DNA from: a gamma proteobacterium HIMB30
GTDB lineage: Bacteria > Pseudomonadota > Gammaproteobacteria > Pseudomonadales > Litorivicinaceae
DNA length: 64,000 nt
NCBI GenBank assembly: GCA_000227525.2
Contig: AGIG01000034.1
Location: 206,482-270,481, forward strand
Direction of reading: 5' to 3'
Shown here: positions 18,204 to 26,603 of the stretch, one piece after another
Position numbering within the stretch: the stretch's first letter is position 1
How the letters are laid out: each line of letters starts with the position of its first letter
Made by a program: the position numbers and the translations under genes
The notes under the pieces: generated by a model
The model's database searches: none
Told to the model about the DNA's origin: nothing
What the model saw: the letters and a program-made list of their open reading frames with translations, nothing else

Positions 18204-19676
18204 TTAAACCTCCAACATCTCTGGACTACAGAGCAGTATCACCCAGCCCGTCTCCGGCGTGGCTGAAACTATCGCCTCCTCGACAGAGGGACTGATACCA
18301 AGCGTGCTTGCAAGCTGTACAGGACGCATTTGAGGGTTCCCGTAATTTGCGATCATCGATGCAAGCTTTAATCGTCGCTCGATATGGGCTGGTGACATCC
18401 AGTCCTCACTCCTTTGCGAGAACCCGTTTGGCTGAAGATCGGATAACCAGAATCCTTGCCCAATCTCCCGAGTGATTTGACGGGCTTTCGCCTCATATCG
18501 TAATGATGACTCGGTGTGAACATCATCCCAACCTTGTATAACCGATGCCCCTGTAGAACGAACAGCCTGCAAGAACCATGTTAACGGCCATTGAAACTTC
18601 ACAGTTTCATCAATGCGTTGCCACGTCCTAGTTAGTACCGCTTTATGGATCGCAATTAAGTCCCCGTCACTATCGACCCACGCTTTCTGAACCACTTCGA
18701 TATCAGAGTTTGCCGGCGTGTCAGATATAAAATGCTGGCAAAGCTTCGTGGAAAGGTGTCTTATGGTGAGCGGATGGTTTGCTAGGAAATCAATTAATCG
18801 GGGTAGCGCTTTTTCATTGGTTCCGAACTGGCTACCCAGAGCCATTTCAAAAACTTTGATTTTTCCTTTTTCTGCCATGTGTTTCAGATGTGGGTGCGCG
18901 AAATCAGGTCGAGTCATACGTTTCACATCGTCACCTTCATTGGAAACATCCATGCCCCAACCAGCCAAGATTTTTGCAACTAATCGAATCTCGTCTTCTG
19001 TATATCCAAACTCAGGAGTTACCGTATGAAGTTCAAGCAATTCTCGCGCGAGATTATCGTTTAGGCCCGCTTGCCTTTTGTTCTGACGAGCCCACTTCAC
19101 GTTGTCTGATTTTTCTCCAGAGCTCCTAATGTTATCGAGATAATTAGTCATCGCAGGAGATGTCGTAACATTCCACAACAAATCCCTAAAGGAGCCATCC
19201 AATTGAGTTTCGAGAGCCCTTTCCAGGTAATCCGCAATCAGCATACCGCGGTCTGTAATTCCCAATGACACGAAGAAATGGTTTGCCCAAAAATACAAAA
19301 GACGCTGCCTTATTTGGTCACTCGCATAAATAGCACGGTGAAAGAAGCGTGTTTCGTCATGGCGAGTTGGCAGATTTTCTTGAGCCCATAGTCTCAATCG
19401 CTGTCTAATTTCTGCCGCGTTGAGACTCGCGTTATTTTCGTGTTTGTTGATTTGTTTACGGTAGGCGAAACCCATTTCATACCGTTGACGAATATCAAAG
19501 GAATATTTCGCAGGCCACTCCTGAATGGAGCTAGGATCGGATAATGACGCAATCCCCAAAAATTCACGCGGTTGGTTTAACTGAGACTCAATCCACTGCA
19601 CTGGGTTACTAGGCAGCTTTTCGTCAGGCCTGAATCCCAGACCCACCCGACGAGCGAATCGATGCAATTTGTCCAT
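18204..19676 (-). CDS. DUF1800 family protein
   Basis: A 490-residue protein beginning MDKLHRFARRVGLGFRPDEK, with the DUF1800 landmarks HFFVSLG, LARELLELHTVTPEFGYTEDEIRLVAKILAGW and a C-terminal HPLTIRHLSTKLCQHFISD region. I start it at the ATG at 19676, where GAGGG lies 6 bases upstream; the open frame continues upstream to 19736 without an SD. No signal peptide is evident with this start. It forms an operon with the DUF1501 gene and the exported protein. The function is unknown. Confidence 0.85.
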   Translation of the reverse strand: MDKLHRFARRVGLGFRPDEKLPSNPVQWIESQLNQPREFLGIASLSDPSSIQEWPAKYSFDIRQRYEMGFAYRKQINKHENNASLNAAEIRQRLRLWAQENLPTRHDETRFFHRAIYASDQIRQRLLYFWANHFFVSLGITDRGMLIADYLERALETQLDGSFRDLLWNVTTSPAMTNYLDNIRSSGEKSDNVKWARQNKRQAGLNDNLARELLELHTVTPEFGYTEDEIRLVAKILAGWGMDVSNEGDDVKRMTRPDFAHPHLKHMAEKGKIKVFEMALGSQFGTNEKALPRLIDFLANHPLTIRHLSTKLCQHFISDTPANSDIEVVQKAWVDSDGDLIAIHKAVLTRTWQRIDETVKFQWPLTWFLQAVRSTGASVIQGWDDVHTESSLRYEAKARQITREIGQGFWLSDLQPNGFSQRSEDWMSPAHIERRLKLASMIANYGNPQMRPVQLASTLGISPSVEEAIVSATPETGWVILLCSPEMLEV

Positions 19677-19811
19677 CACCACCCTCAAAGTTAATCGACA
19701 AAAACTTAAAGTTACAAAATCCAAGTCGTATTTCAAGATTTACAAACAGTTGTTTTGCTTTCGCTCTCAATAACGGCCAGGTACAGTCAACAAAAAAATG
19801 GGAAGATCAAT

Positions 19812-21023
19812 TTGTTACCACTTGACGGCATCAAGGTATTGGACGCGACCCACGTGATTGCGGGCCCATTTGCCTCTTATCAACTCTGCTTAATGGGCGC
19901 TGAAACCATTCGAGTCGAACGGCTTGGCGGAAATGACTTTATCCGCAAACATGGCGGCTCAGACAATCTGACCAGCCGGGGATTGGGTGCATCGTTTTCT
20001 GCGCAGAATGCATTAAAAAAATGTCTACTGATTGATCTTAAAGACCCTCTAGGCCGCGATATATTTTTAAAATTGGCAGCCGAAAGCGATGTTGTCATCG
20101 AAAATTTCCGACCTGGAGTCATGAATCGCCTCGGTGTCGGTTATCACGATGTCAAAGCCATCAACCCAACCGTTATTTACTGCTCACTGACAGGATTTGG
20201 TCCTGAAGGTCCCCTGAAGGATTCGCCAGCTTACGATCACATTGTGCAGGGTATGTCGGGACTGATGGGGATGACCGGTACACCAGAATCAGGACCACAG
20301 CGTGTTGGCTTACCCATCACCGACTACATTTCGGGCTTAACCGCTTCAATGGCCATTACTGCAGCACTGCATCAACGATCGACCACTGGTGAAGGGCAAC
20401 ATTTGCAGGTGTCCATGCTGGCCTCCGTGATGGCGCTAATGGGGGTCTTCGCAATTGATCAGCAGACCACCGGTCAAGAGCGCGGTCTGCAAGGGAATCT
20501 TCCTTTCAGCGGAAGCCCATTCGCTGGACGATTTGAAACTGCGGACGGTTATTTGGTGATCACAGCCAACACCGTTGATCAGTCTCTCCGAATGCTTAAA
20601 GCCCTGCAGCTGAATCAATTCAAGTCACTGGCAGAGCGTGGTGCCCCCTATTCGGATAAGGAACGCGACTCGGTTTCGCAAGCGCTCAGCGATGTGTTTC
20701 AGACGAAACAGACTGAAGAGTGGGAACGATTATTGAAGGAAGCCTCAGTTCCGGCTGGATCTGTGATGGATCTTGGTACCCTGCTCCGCCATGAGCAAAT
20801 CGCCGCACTGGGATGCATGGATGATCTGCCAATCCCTGGAGCCGAGAGCGATCTTAAAATTCCGGGTCTCGGATTTACATCGAATCAATGGAGTCGAGGG
20901 AAGTTAACTGAGCCGGAGCAAGCTGGACAGAGTACTCGTGCGGTGATGAAGGACTTGGGGTATGACGACATGCAAATTGCACAACTGATCGAACAGGGTG
21001 TCATTGCTGCAAATACCGATTAA
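19812..21023 (+). CDS. Family III CoA-transferase (CaiB/BaiF)
   Basis: A protein of about 403 residues from a TTG start at 19812, with GGAAG 8 bases upstream; the frame is open from 19755. LPLDGIKVLDATHVIAGPFASYQLCLMGAE is the family N-terminus. IDLKDPLGRDIFLKL and DVVIENFRPGVMNRLG follow, with the conserved catalytic Asp expected in the PAYDHIVQGMSGLMG region. These enzymes transfer CoA between a dicarboxylic or carnitine-type acyl-CoA and a free acid. No adjacent acyl-CoA gene identifies the substrate. The gene is divergent from the DUF1800 gene. Confidence 0.88.
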   Translation: MLPLDGIKVLDATHVIAGPFASYQLCLMGAETIRVERLGGNDFIRKHGGSDNLTSRGLGASFSAQNALKKCLLIDLKDPLGRDIFLKLAAESDVVIENFRPGVMNRLGVGYHDVKAINPTVIYCSLTGFGPEGPLKDSPAYDHIVQGMSGLMGMTGTPESGPQRVGLPITDYISGLTASMAITAALHQRSTTGEGQHLQVSMLASVMALMGVFAIDQQTTGQERGLQGNLPFSGSPFAGRFETADGYLVITANTVDQSLRMLKALQLNQFKSLAERGAPYSDKERDSVSQALSDVFQTKQTEEWERLLKEASVPAGSVMDLGTLLRHEQIAALGCMDDLPIPGAESDLKIPGLGFTSNQWSRGKLTEPEQAGQSTRAVMKDLGYDDMQIAQLIEQGVIAANTD

Positions 21024-21028
21024 TTGAA

Positions 21029-21622
21029 TCAATTCCCGGGTCGAGTCGATTCATTGGCTCCTGACTGATTCAGCACACCCTCAATAAATTCAGCCGACGA
21101 TCCATAGTTGTCATAGCAGTTGGTGATGTTGCTAAGTCGACTATCCGTACTTATTTTCGGAAATCCAACCCGCGTCATCGCGGTCTTCAAACCATCGATC
21201 ACTGCAGCGTAGGTTTCTTTGGCCTCTTCACGCACCCGGAGTATGGCAACACAATCTGCGATGCTTTCGTTCATCAGGTGCTCAAAGCTATTGCGCGGCG
21301 GATGTGGTTGATCGATATGACCGACTTGGTGGTGTGCGCATTCATGAAAATCCACAAATCTCTGAAAAGCGGGCGTCGCTTTGTCGTAGTTCATTCGGTA
21401 AATCACAGGGTTTCCATCGGAATCTCGATTTGCCATGCCAGCAGCAACTTGACCCTGTAGCCCTGACCGCGAAATGAAAGATACAAGCTCACCTTGGTTA
21501 TTCGAGCAACTGGGCGGTGCTATTACCGAATGCGTGGCCTCAGCCATAGTTAATGAGCTTGACGTCATGATCACGAGAGCTAGACACATGACTTGGTAAG
21601 TTGGTTGTAACCGTCGCATCAA
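21029..21622 (-). CDS. Exported HExxH protein, putative metallopeptidase
   Basis: A 197-residue protein with a signal peptide (YQVMCLALVIMTSSSLTMAEA). The mature part contains VDFHECAHHQVGH, which carries a HExxH zinc site, followed about 20 residues later by NESIADCVAILR, whose Glu could be the third ligand as in gluzincin-like proteins. Several cysteines suggest disulfides in the periplasm. I do not recognise a named family. It converges on the CoA-transferase gene with a 5-base gap. Confidence 0.65.
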   Translation of the reverse strand: MMRRLQPTYQVMCLALVIMTSSSLTMAEATHSVIAPPSCSNNQGELVSFISRSGLQGQVAAGMANRDSDGNPVIYRMNYDKATPAFQRFVDFHECAHHQVGHIDQPHPPRNSFEHLMNESIADCVAILRVREEAKETYAAVIDGLKTAMTRVGFPKISTDSRLSNITNCYDNYGSSAEFIEGVLNQSGANESTRPGN

Positions 21623-21768
21623 ATCTTAAATCCACCTATCTCTTTCATGAGTTATCGGGTCTCACCCGAGGGAAATCCAGAGTTCGCACCGATACGGCCT
21701 TTACTTTTGTCTCTGAGTTGCCATTACTTATTTAAGTATTCCAAACAATGATACGGATAACTATTCCA

Positions 21769-22662
21769 ATGATTCGTGGACTCATCGCCCCGGTGCTCTC
21801 GCCATTCAAAGACGACTTATCGTTTGATCAATCGAGATTCAATGATCTTGCCAAGGAATTATTAAGCTCAGGATGCTCAGGACTCGCCCCATTCGGAACC
21901 ACAGGAGAAGCTCTTTCCATCAGTGCGGAAGAGCGGAGATTCGGTCTCGACCGCTTGATTGCCTCAGGCATTGATCCATCAGTTGTGATTCCAGGTACTG
22001 GTCTATGTAACCTGCCTGAATCCGTCGCACTATCACAACATGCGGTGGACTTAGGATGCGAAGGTGTCATGGTCTTACCGCCGTTCTATATCAAGGGTGT
22101 TTCTGACGACGGCTTACTCCGCTTCTACGATGAGTTCATCGATCGCGTTAATCGGCCGAACCTGAGAATTTATCTCTACCATATCCCTCAGGTTTCTGGT
22201 GTGGCCCTCACAATCAACTTGGTCAACACGTTGCGTCAACGCTATCCATCGGTGGTTGTTGGAATCAAAGACAGCTCTGGGGACTGGGACAACACCAACT
22301 CGCTGTTAGCGATGGATGACTTCATTGTCTATCCAGGATCTGAGCTTCCTCTAGTCGATGCAATGAAGCTCGGTGCACCGGGTTGCATCTCCGCGACAGC
22401 CAACCTGAACTCAACACCGATTGCAGAGGTCATTCGTGCTTGCGAGGACCGTAATTGGGACGACGCGACTCGATTACATCAGTCGGTCGTCCAAACGCGG
22501 AAGGTGTTTCAAGATTACGCACCGATTCCTGCACAGAAAGCATTGCTGTCTGAGATCACGAACATCGAATCCTGGCGAAATGTCAGACCACCACTTACTG
22601 CGTTGACCAAAGATAAAACGCAGCAGTTACGAGATGCTTTGAATCGCGTCGACTCAGATTAA
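21769..22662 (+). CDS. Dihydrodipicolinate synthase/N-acetylneuraminate lyase family aldolase
   Basis: A TIM-barrel aldolase of about 297 residues. The family signature is seen in GCSGLAPFGTTGEALSISAEER, the catalytic Tyr in IYLYHIPQVSG and the Schiff-base Lys in VVVGIKDSSGDW. Retro-aldol cleavage or condensation with a pyruvate-type product is expected. It is unlikely to be the housekeeping DapA: it is linked to an SDR gene, and the sequence is closer to catabolic members. I use the ATG at 21769; an upstream ATG at 21748 is in frame. A sugar-acid or amino-acid-derived keto acid is the likely substrate. Confidence 0.85.
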   Translation: MIRGLIAPVLSPFKDDLSFDQSRFNDLAKELLSSGCSGLAPFGTTGEALSISAEERRFGLDRLIASGIDPSVVIPGTGLCNLPESVALSQHAVDLGCEGVMVLPPFYIKGVSDDGLLRFYDEFIDRVNRPNLRIYLYHIPQVSGVALTINLVNTLRQRYPSVVVGIKDSSGDWDNTNSLLAMDDFIVYPGSELPLVDAMKLGAPGCISATANLNSTPIAEVIRACEDRNWDDATRLHQSVVQTRKVFQDYAPIPAQKALLSEITNIESWRNVRPPLTALTKDKTQQLRDALNRVDSD

Positions 22663-22737
22663 GAGTGGATCTTGGTATGAATGAGAGCAGTATGATTGAA
22701 GCAAGCTCGACAACAAGGTCTCAGAGAGGGACACCCA

Positions 22738-23535
22738 ATGCTTTCGCTTGAAAAAAAGATCATCGCTATTACTGGAATCGGATCACCTGATCACCCCAAA
22801 GGTAATGGACGCGCGATCGCTGAATTGTTCGCTGCGCAAGGTGGCGTCATCGAGGGCTTGGACATCCAAGAGAAAGAGGGCCAGAGGACGACCAGAGCCA
22901 TCTCAAGTGCGGGCGGGCAGTGCAATCTGACCGTCGGCGATGTGACCGATGAGGCCACTGTCAACGCATGGATTGAAGCCATTATTGCAGAACATGGACG
23001 GCTCGATATCTTGGTCAATAATGTTGGCCAGTCCGAACGCCTGTCTCCAGAAAGCGTCGATAGTGCTATTTGGAAAGCTCAGATCGATCTGAATTTGAAT
23101 AGCGCAATGATGACCTGTCGGGCCGCGATCCCGCACATGATCGAACAAGGTGGTGGAGTGATTTTAAATGTATCTTCCATTGCAGCCTCGCGATACCTCG
23201 GAAAACCACAGATCGCGTACAGTGCAGCCAAAGCCGCATTACAGCAATACACCAAAACGTCAGCCATCATCCTCGCCCAGCAGCATATCCGTATGAATTG
23301 TATCCAAGCTGGCTTAATGCACACCGCGATGGTGCAGCGAATGGCTAATAAGTATGCAGATGGCGATTACGAGGGCTTTGTTCAGAAAAGGCACGAGCAA
23401 GTACCAATGGGCCGAATGGGAACAGCGCAAGATGTCGCCCATGCTGCGTTATTTCTCGTCTCAGATGAGGCGAGCTACATCACAGGCACAGAGCTTGTGG
23501 TCGATGGTGGCGTGACCGCGAGTATTCCATCGTAG
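22738..23535 (+). CDS. Short-chain dehydrogenase/reductase
   Basis: A protein of about 265 residues from an ATG at 22738 with GAGAGG about 8 bases upstream. The cofactor loop is TGIGSPDHPKGNGRAIAELF, an unusual long form of TGxxxGxG seen in a subset of catabolic SDRs. NNVG, SSIAAS and the catalytic YSAAK follow, with a C-terminal ITGTELVVDGGVTAS. It lies 75 bases after the DHDPS-like gene on the same strand, which suggests one pathway. The substrate is unknown. Confidence 0.87.
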   Translation: MLSLEKKIIAITGIGSPDHPKGNGRAIAELFAAQGGVIEGLDIQEKEGQRTTRAISSAGGQCNLTVGDVTDEATVNAWIEAIIAEHGRLDILVNNVGQSERLSPESVDSAIWKAQIDLNLNSAMMTCRAAIPHMIEQGGGVILNVSSIAASRYLGKPQIAYSAAKAALQQYTKTSAIILAQQHIRMNCIQAGLMHTAMVQRMANKYADGDYEGFVQKRHEQVPMGRMGTAQDVAHAALFLVSDEASYITGTELVVDGGVTASIPS

Positions 23536-23724
23536 ACAAGCCTCCAATTATCGCAGCTCCAATAGAGACGGTCCCAAAACATGATAATCGCGACCACCAG
23601 ATTCTATCTGCACAAAAACCTTTTAAAAAATGTAACTCATGATTATATTTTTAACATCATCAGAACAATATTTAGGCAATATGCGCAGGTCTATTACATC
23701 AATCAGAACATAGGGTGATCTAAC

Positions 23725-24540
23725 TTGATATGTACAGCGACACTATTAGAGGACTTGAGTGATTCGCACAATCTCATTGAATGTGATTTTCCAACACTAG
23801 CGCGCTCATCAACGAGAGATGTCGCATTTGTTATCAACCACGGGGAGTTGCTCCTAACAGATGACCGAATCCTGAACACAGGCTTAACTGCCACTCACAA
23901 ATTGAAGCCCGGAGAACCTGTCTGGTTCGTCGAGACAATGACTAAAGGATCCAAGAGTCCTCAATTCAAAAATATCGGTGACATATCGTTGCTCGAGGTT
24001 AACGGAACAGATATCAGGCAAGCAGTCGAACAATCAGGCTTCTTATCAAAAGAAATCATCAGATACAGCATTGCCAGACTCTATGGGCGCACTCAATCAC
24101 GAAGAAACTTTACCTTCGAAGATGCGCTTTACCAATCCAAGGACGAAATTGACCGAGTGTATTTCAAGCAAGGTGACATCATTTTTAACTGGGGAGATAA
24201 ATCTGATGCGATCTTTTTCGTCGTTGATGGCCAAGTTTCAGTTCGAACTCTGAAAAACCGAAGCTTCGCACTATTGAACCCAGCAGACAGTTTCGGTGAG
24301 TACTCTCTGATCACAGGTAAACCGAGAACACTTAGAGCAACTGCGGAAACTGATTGTCAATTGTTCAGATTGAACTCTGAATGGGTACTCTCTCAGTTAG
24401 TTAAAGAACATCCCTTCGTTCGCTTGACCTTGCATCAGACGCTTTCAATGCTGTCGATTAAAAATCAGATGAAGCTGATCAAATCGAATGACGGTGTTTA
24501 TAGGAATCCGTCAGAACGGCACGAAGCAGACGTTGAGTGA
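23725..24540 (+). CDS. Cyclic nucleotide-binding domain protein without a DNA-binding domain
   Basis: A 271-residue cytosolic protein. Residues about 145-255 form a cNMP-binding domain: FKQGDIIFNWGDKSDAIFFV, VDGQVSVRT, then the phosphate-binding cassette FGEYSLITGKPRTLRATA. The first 110 residues have a similar rhythm (VINHGELLLTDD, LKPGEPVWFVETM) and may be a degenerate second copy. There is no helix-turn-helix, so it is not a CRP-type activator. It starts with TTG at 23725 after an AGGG. The partner is unknown. Confidence 0.72.
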   Translation: MICTATLLEDLSDSHNLIECDFPTLARSSTRDVAFVINHGELLLTDDRILNTGLTATHKLKPGEPVWFVETMTKGSKSPQFKNIGDISLLEVNGTDIRQAVEQSGFLSKEIIRYSIARLYGRTQSRRNFTFEDALYQSKDEIDRVYFKQGDIIFNWGDKSDAIFFVVDGQVSVRTLKNRSFALLNPADSFGEYSLITGKPRTLRATAETDCQLFRLNSEWVLSQLVKEHPFVRLTLHQTLSMLSIKNQMKLIKSNDGVYRNPSERHEADVE

Positions 24541-24655
24541 ATTAATCCTCATCGCCCAAATATCCAATCAAGCCTTGGCTTGTAGACGTTAAATCCCCAT
24601 TTTTGAATACAGCCTATGGTTTAGGCGCCCCCCCATTTTACGTGAGGTACTTCCT

Positions 24656-25606
24656 ATGGCTATCAGCGCTCGCAAAGAAATTACCCTTCTAGACGGTGGC
24701 ATCGGCCAGGAGATCCATCACCGCTCGACGCGCGGAGATCCGCACCCTCTTTGGTCGGTAATGGTGATGCGCGAAGCGCCTGATGTTGTCATCAGGGTCT
24801 ATGAAGACTTTCTTAACGCGGGTGCGAAAGTTCTAACACTGAATACCTACACAGCGACGCCAATCCGTCTAAAGAACCAAGGAATGGAGTCCGAACTGAA
24901 TCACATTCACCAAGAAGCCAGTGCGTTAGTCGATCAAGCGATTCAGCAGTCTAGGGTCGCTCGCGCTCGCATCTCAAAAATGGGATGCCTACCACCTCTA
25001 GCCGCCAGCTATGTTGCTGAAGCTGCACCAGACTATGCCAAAGCCCGTTCTGATTATGAGCGGTTAATTGAGGCCCAGATCGATTATGTGGACGGGTTTT
25101 TGGTTGAAACCATGTCGAACACGGTTGAGATGACAGCGGCACGGGATGCTTTGGTGACAGCAGGACAACCAGTCCGTATCGGGCTCACAGTCGAAGATGA
25201 CGGAACGAATCGATTGCGTTCGGGCGAACCATTGTCTAAAGCGATCGAAGAGCTATCAAAGGGTCCTATCGAATCACTCCTGATCAATTGCAGCCAACCT
25301 GAGGTGGTGAATCGCGCGTTTGACGAACTGCGAAAACTCGGTTGTAGCTATGGCGCGTACGCTAACGGCTTTACAACCATCGCACCCCTGCGCCCCGGTG
25401 GAACGGTCAAAGAGCTTGAATACCGCGTGGATCTCGGACCCGAGAAATACACCGATTACGTGCTGAATTGGATCGAGTCCGGTGCAACCATCGTTGGCGG
25501 ATGCTGTGAGATTTCACCTGCACACATCGAGCATATCCACCAAACATTCATCGATCGCGGCATCTCGGCAGTCAACTTCGATAAGACGCTCAATTCAGCG
25601 GTTTAG
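24656..25606 (+). CDS. Homocysteine S-methyltransferase family protein
   Basis: A 316-residue barrel enzyme. The N-terminus EITLLDGGIGQEIHHRS matches the family, and the zinc-binding cysteines are seen in LLINCSQPE and in the C-terminal GGCCEISPAHI. Members methylate homocysteine from S-methylmethionine or betaine-like donors, or act as selenocysteine/thiol methyltransferases. A GAGG lies upstream of the ATG. No cobalamin-binding domain is attached, so it is of the MmuM type rather than MetH. It is monocistronic. Confidence 0.87.
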   Translation: MAISARKEITLLDGGIGQEIHHRSTRGDPHPLWSVMVMREAPDVVIRVYEDFLNAGAKVLTLNTYTATPIRLKNQGMESELNHIHQEASALVDQAIQQSRVARARISKMGCLPPLAASYVAEAAPDYAKARSDYERLIEAQIDYVDGFLVETMSNTVEMTAARDALVTAGQPVRIGLTVEDDGTNRLRSGEPLSKAIEELSKGPIESLLINCSQPEVVNRAFDELRKLGCSYGAYANGFTTIAPLRPGGTVKELEYRVDLGPEKYTDYVLNWIESGATIVGGCCEISPAHIEHIHQTFIDRGISAVNFDKTLNSAV

Positions 25607-25636
25607 TGGCAAATATTGACGCGCATTAGTGCCCAC

Positions 25637-25664
25637 GTTGACACACAAAGAAGGTCTGGTATTG
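25637..25664 (+). promoter_or_regulatory. Sigma-70-type promoter for the 22-codon unit
   Basis: TTGACA is followed 16 bases later by TATTGT (four of six matches to the -10 consensus), about 40 bases upstream of the short ORF at 25704. It lies after the stop of the methyltransferase gene and would make the short unit independently transcribed. Confidence 0.5.
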
Positions 25665-25688
25665 TCAGTGTGTCAGTGGCTGAAATTA

Positions 25689-25702
25689 AAAGGAGGTGAT
25701 CC
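25689..25702 (+). promoter_or_regulatory. Exceptionally long Shine-Dalgarno match
   Basis: AAAGGAGGTGATCC is complementary to nearly the whole 3' tail of bacterial 16S rRNA (GGATCACCTCCTT). The GGAGG core is 7 bases from the ATG at 25704. Other genes in this window match only 4-6 bases. Confidence 0.75.
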
Positions 25703-25703
25703 A

Positions 25704-25772
25704 ATGTCTAGTGAATTGTGTCAAATTTTGAGTGGTGTTGGTTGCCGTGTCGGAGCTCAGAGTAACTCCTAA
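25704..25772 (+). CDS. 22-residue micropeptide
   Basis: The ORF has 22 codons and a TAA stop; the product begins MSSELCQILSGVGCRVG and ends NS. It has two cysteines eight residues apart and little charge. It has its own likely promoter, an almost complete anti-SD match and a downstream intrinsic terminator, so it looks like a deliberately expressed micropeptide or a leader inside a small RNA. No peptide-modifying enzyme gene is nearby, so a RiPP precursor is unsupported. No plus-strand gene follows for 3 kb, so it is not an attenuator for a neighbour. Confidence 0.5.
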   Translation: MSSELCQILSGVGCRVGAQSNS

Positions 25773-25777
25773 GTTCC

Positions 25778-25805
25778 AGCGATAACCCACAGAAATGTGA
25801 TCGCT
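25778..25805 (+). ncRNA. Structured hairpin in the short transcript
   Basis: AGCGAT pairs with ATCGCT, and inside it CACA pairs with TGTG around a GAAA (GNRA) tetraloop, leaving an AACC bulge on one side. The hairpin lies between the micropeptide stop and the terminator, so the roughly 180-base transcript has a defined fold. Annotated as part of a possible small RNA. Confidence 0.45.
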
Positions 25806-25823
25806 CAAGATTACCATTTCGCG

Positions 25824-25847
25824 AAAGGAGCCTGAGGGCTCCTTTTT
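25824..25847 (+). terminator. Intrinsic terminator of the short transcript
   Basis: AAAGGAGCC and GGCTCCTTT form a perfect 9-bp stem around a TGAG loop, followed by further T residues. This is the clearest Rho-independent terminator in the window. Confidence 0.85.
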
Positions 25848-25875
25848 ATGAGCCTTTCACGACCCTGCCTGCACA

Positions 25876-25899
25876 GATCAACCGATCAACCGATCAACG
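25876..25899. repeat. Three tandem copies of an 8-bp unit
   Basis: GATCAACC is repeated three times head to tail, with the last base of the third copy changed. It lies between the terminators of two units. It is short and probably neutral. Confidence 0.7.
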
Positions 25900-25917
25900 G
25901 CTAACTGATAACAAACA

Positions 25918-25946
25918 CTCGCGTCAGCCTCAACGGCTGTCGCGAG
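25918..25946 (-). terminator. Terminator of the small membrane protein gene
   Basis: On the minus strand CTCGCGACAGCC pairs with GGCTGACGCGAG around GTTGA with a single A-A mismatch, then TGTTTGTT follows. It lies 15 bases past the stop of the gene at 25961-26197. Confidence 0.65.
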
Positions 25947-25960
25947 ATTATGTTTATCTG

Positions 25961-26197
25961 CTATTTATTTGGGGAATATTCCCGAGCGGTTAGAAACGCC
26001 CGATGTGTCACAAAAATCCCTGTGATCAGCGCAATGTGGCCGAGGATGTTGTAACCGATAAAAGTTAGCTCAGCGGTATAGATGCCGAATATTAAACACC
26101 ACATACCAGCCAAGATAATCGACATCGTGTATTTCCACTCTCCGGGTGCACTTGATAGCGCATTCCAGGTGGGGTCGAGAAACTGAGAGATAGTCAT
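25961..26197 (-). CDS. Small membrane protein with two helices
   Basis: A 78-residue protein. Hydrophobic segments lie near residues 25-43 and 48-65 (MSIILAGMWCLIFGIYTAEL and YNILGHIALITGIFV). The ATG at 26197 has GGAG 8 bases upstream, and a terminator follows the stop, so it is a well-delimited gene. I recognise no family and the function is unknown. Confidence 0.65.
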   Translation of the reverse strand: MTISQFLDPTWNALSSAPGEWKYTMSIILAGMWCLIFGIYTAELTFIGYNILGHIALITGIFVTHRAFLTAREYSPNK

Positions 26198-26603
26198 CGT
26201 ATGAACTCCTTCTTTGTTTCTCCTCCGTGAGTCGTCTTGTCCACGACTAAAGTATAAAGACGCGCATCCTTACCGTTAGATCGTTTTTATCTAAAGAATT
26301 GATATTTGGAATAAAAATATGGGCACAGTTCTAGATGATTAGAAATTCGCACCGTTTCTGACCCAAATGAGGTATCGGTATCAAAATAAACTGGTGCGTT
26401 GCAACGCGCGTCTACACCTATTTTTCACGACTTTATTGTGAGCAACCGATGAATCAGCAGGGGATCAACTGCTCTGGATTGCATTTTGACGATCACAACC
26501 GCGCGTCGATGCATGGCCATCACAACCTCTCGATCTCGTTGACTCGAGCGTCATGACGAGCAAACCTATCGAACGAAAAGTTGCCAGTTGAATCGTCACC
26601 TTC
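26198..26603. other. Intergenic region without a recognised gene
   Basis: These 406 bases hold a short hairpin (TTAGAT/ATCTAA with a T-rich loop at 26276-26294) and a 12-bp palindrome GCGTTGCAACGC at 26396-26407. The open frames seen here on both strands lack start signals and protein-like composition. It should contain the promoter of the 78-residue membrane protein. Confidence 0.35.

Noticed and set aside
24571..24590. CAAGCC-TT-GGCTTG as terminator of the cNMP-binding gene
   Set aside because: Loop of two bases is sterically poor and there is no T-run.
25688..25702. Possible fragment of the 16S rRNA 3' end on the minus strand
   Set aside because: Only the anti-SD tail is matched; no flanking rRNA sequence is present, and the match is placed ideally in front of an ORF.
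26396..26407. Palindrome GCGTTGCAACGC as an operator
   Set aside because: Only 12 bp, single copy, about 200 bases from the nearest start and with no linked regulator gene.
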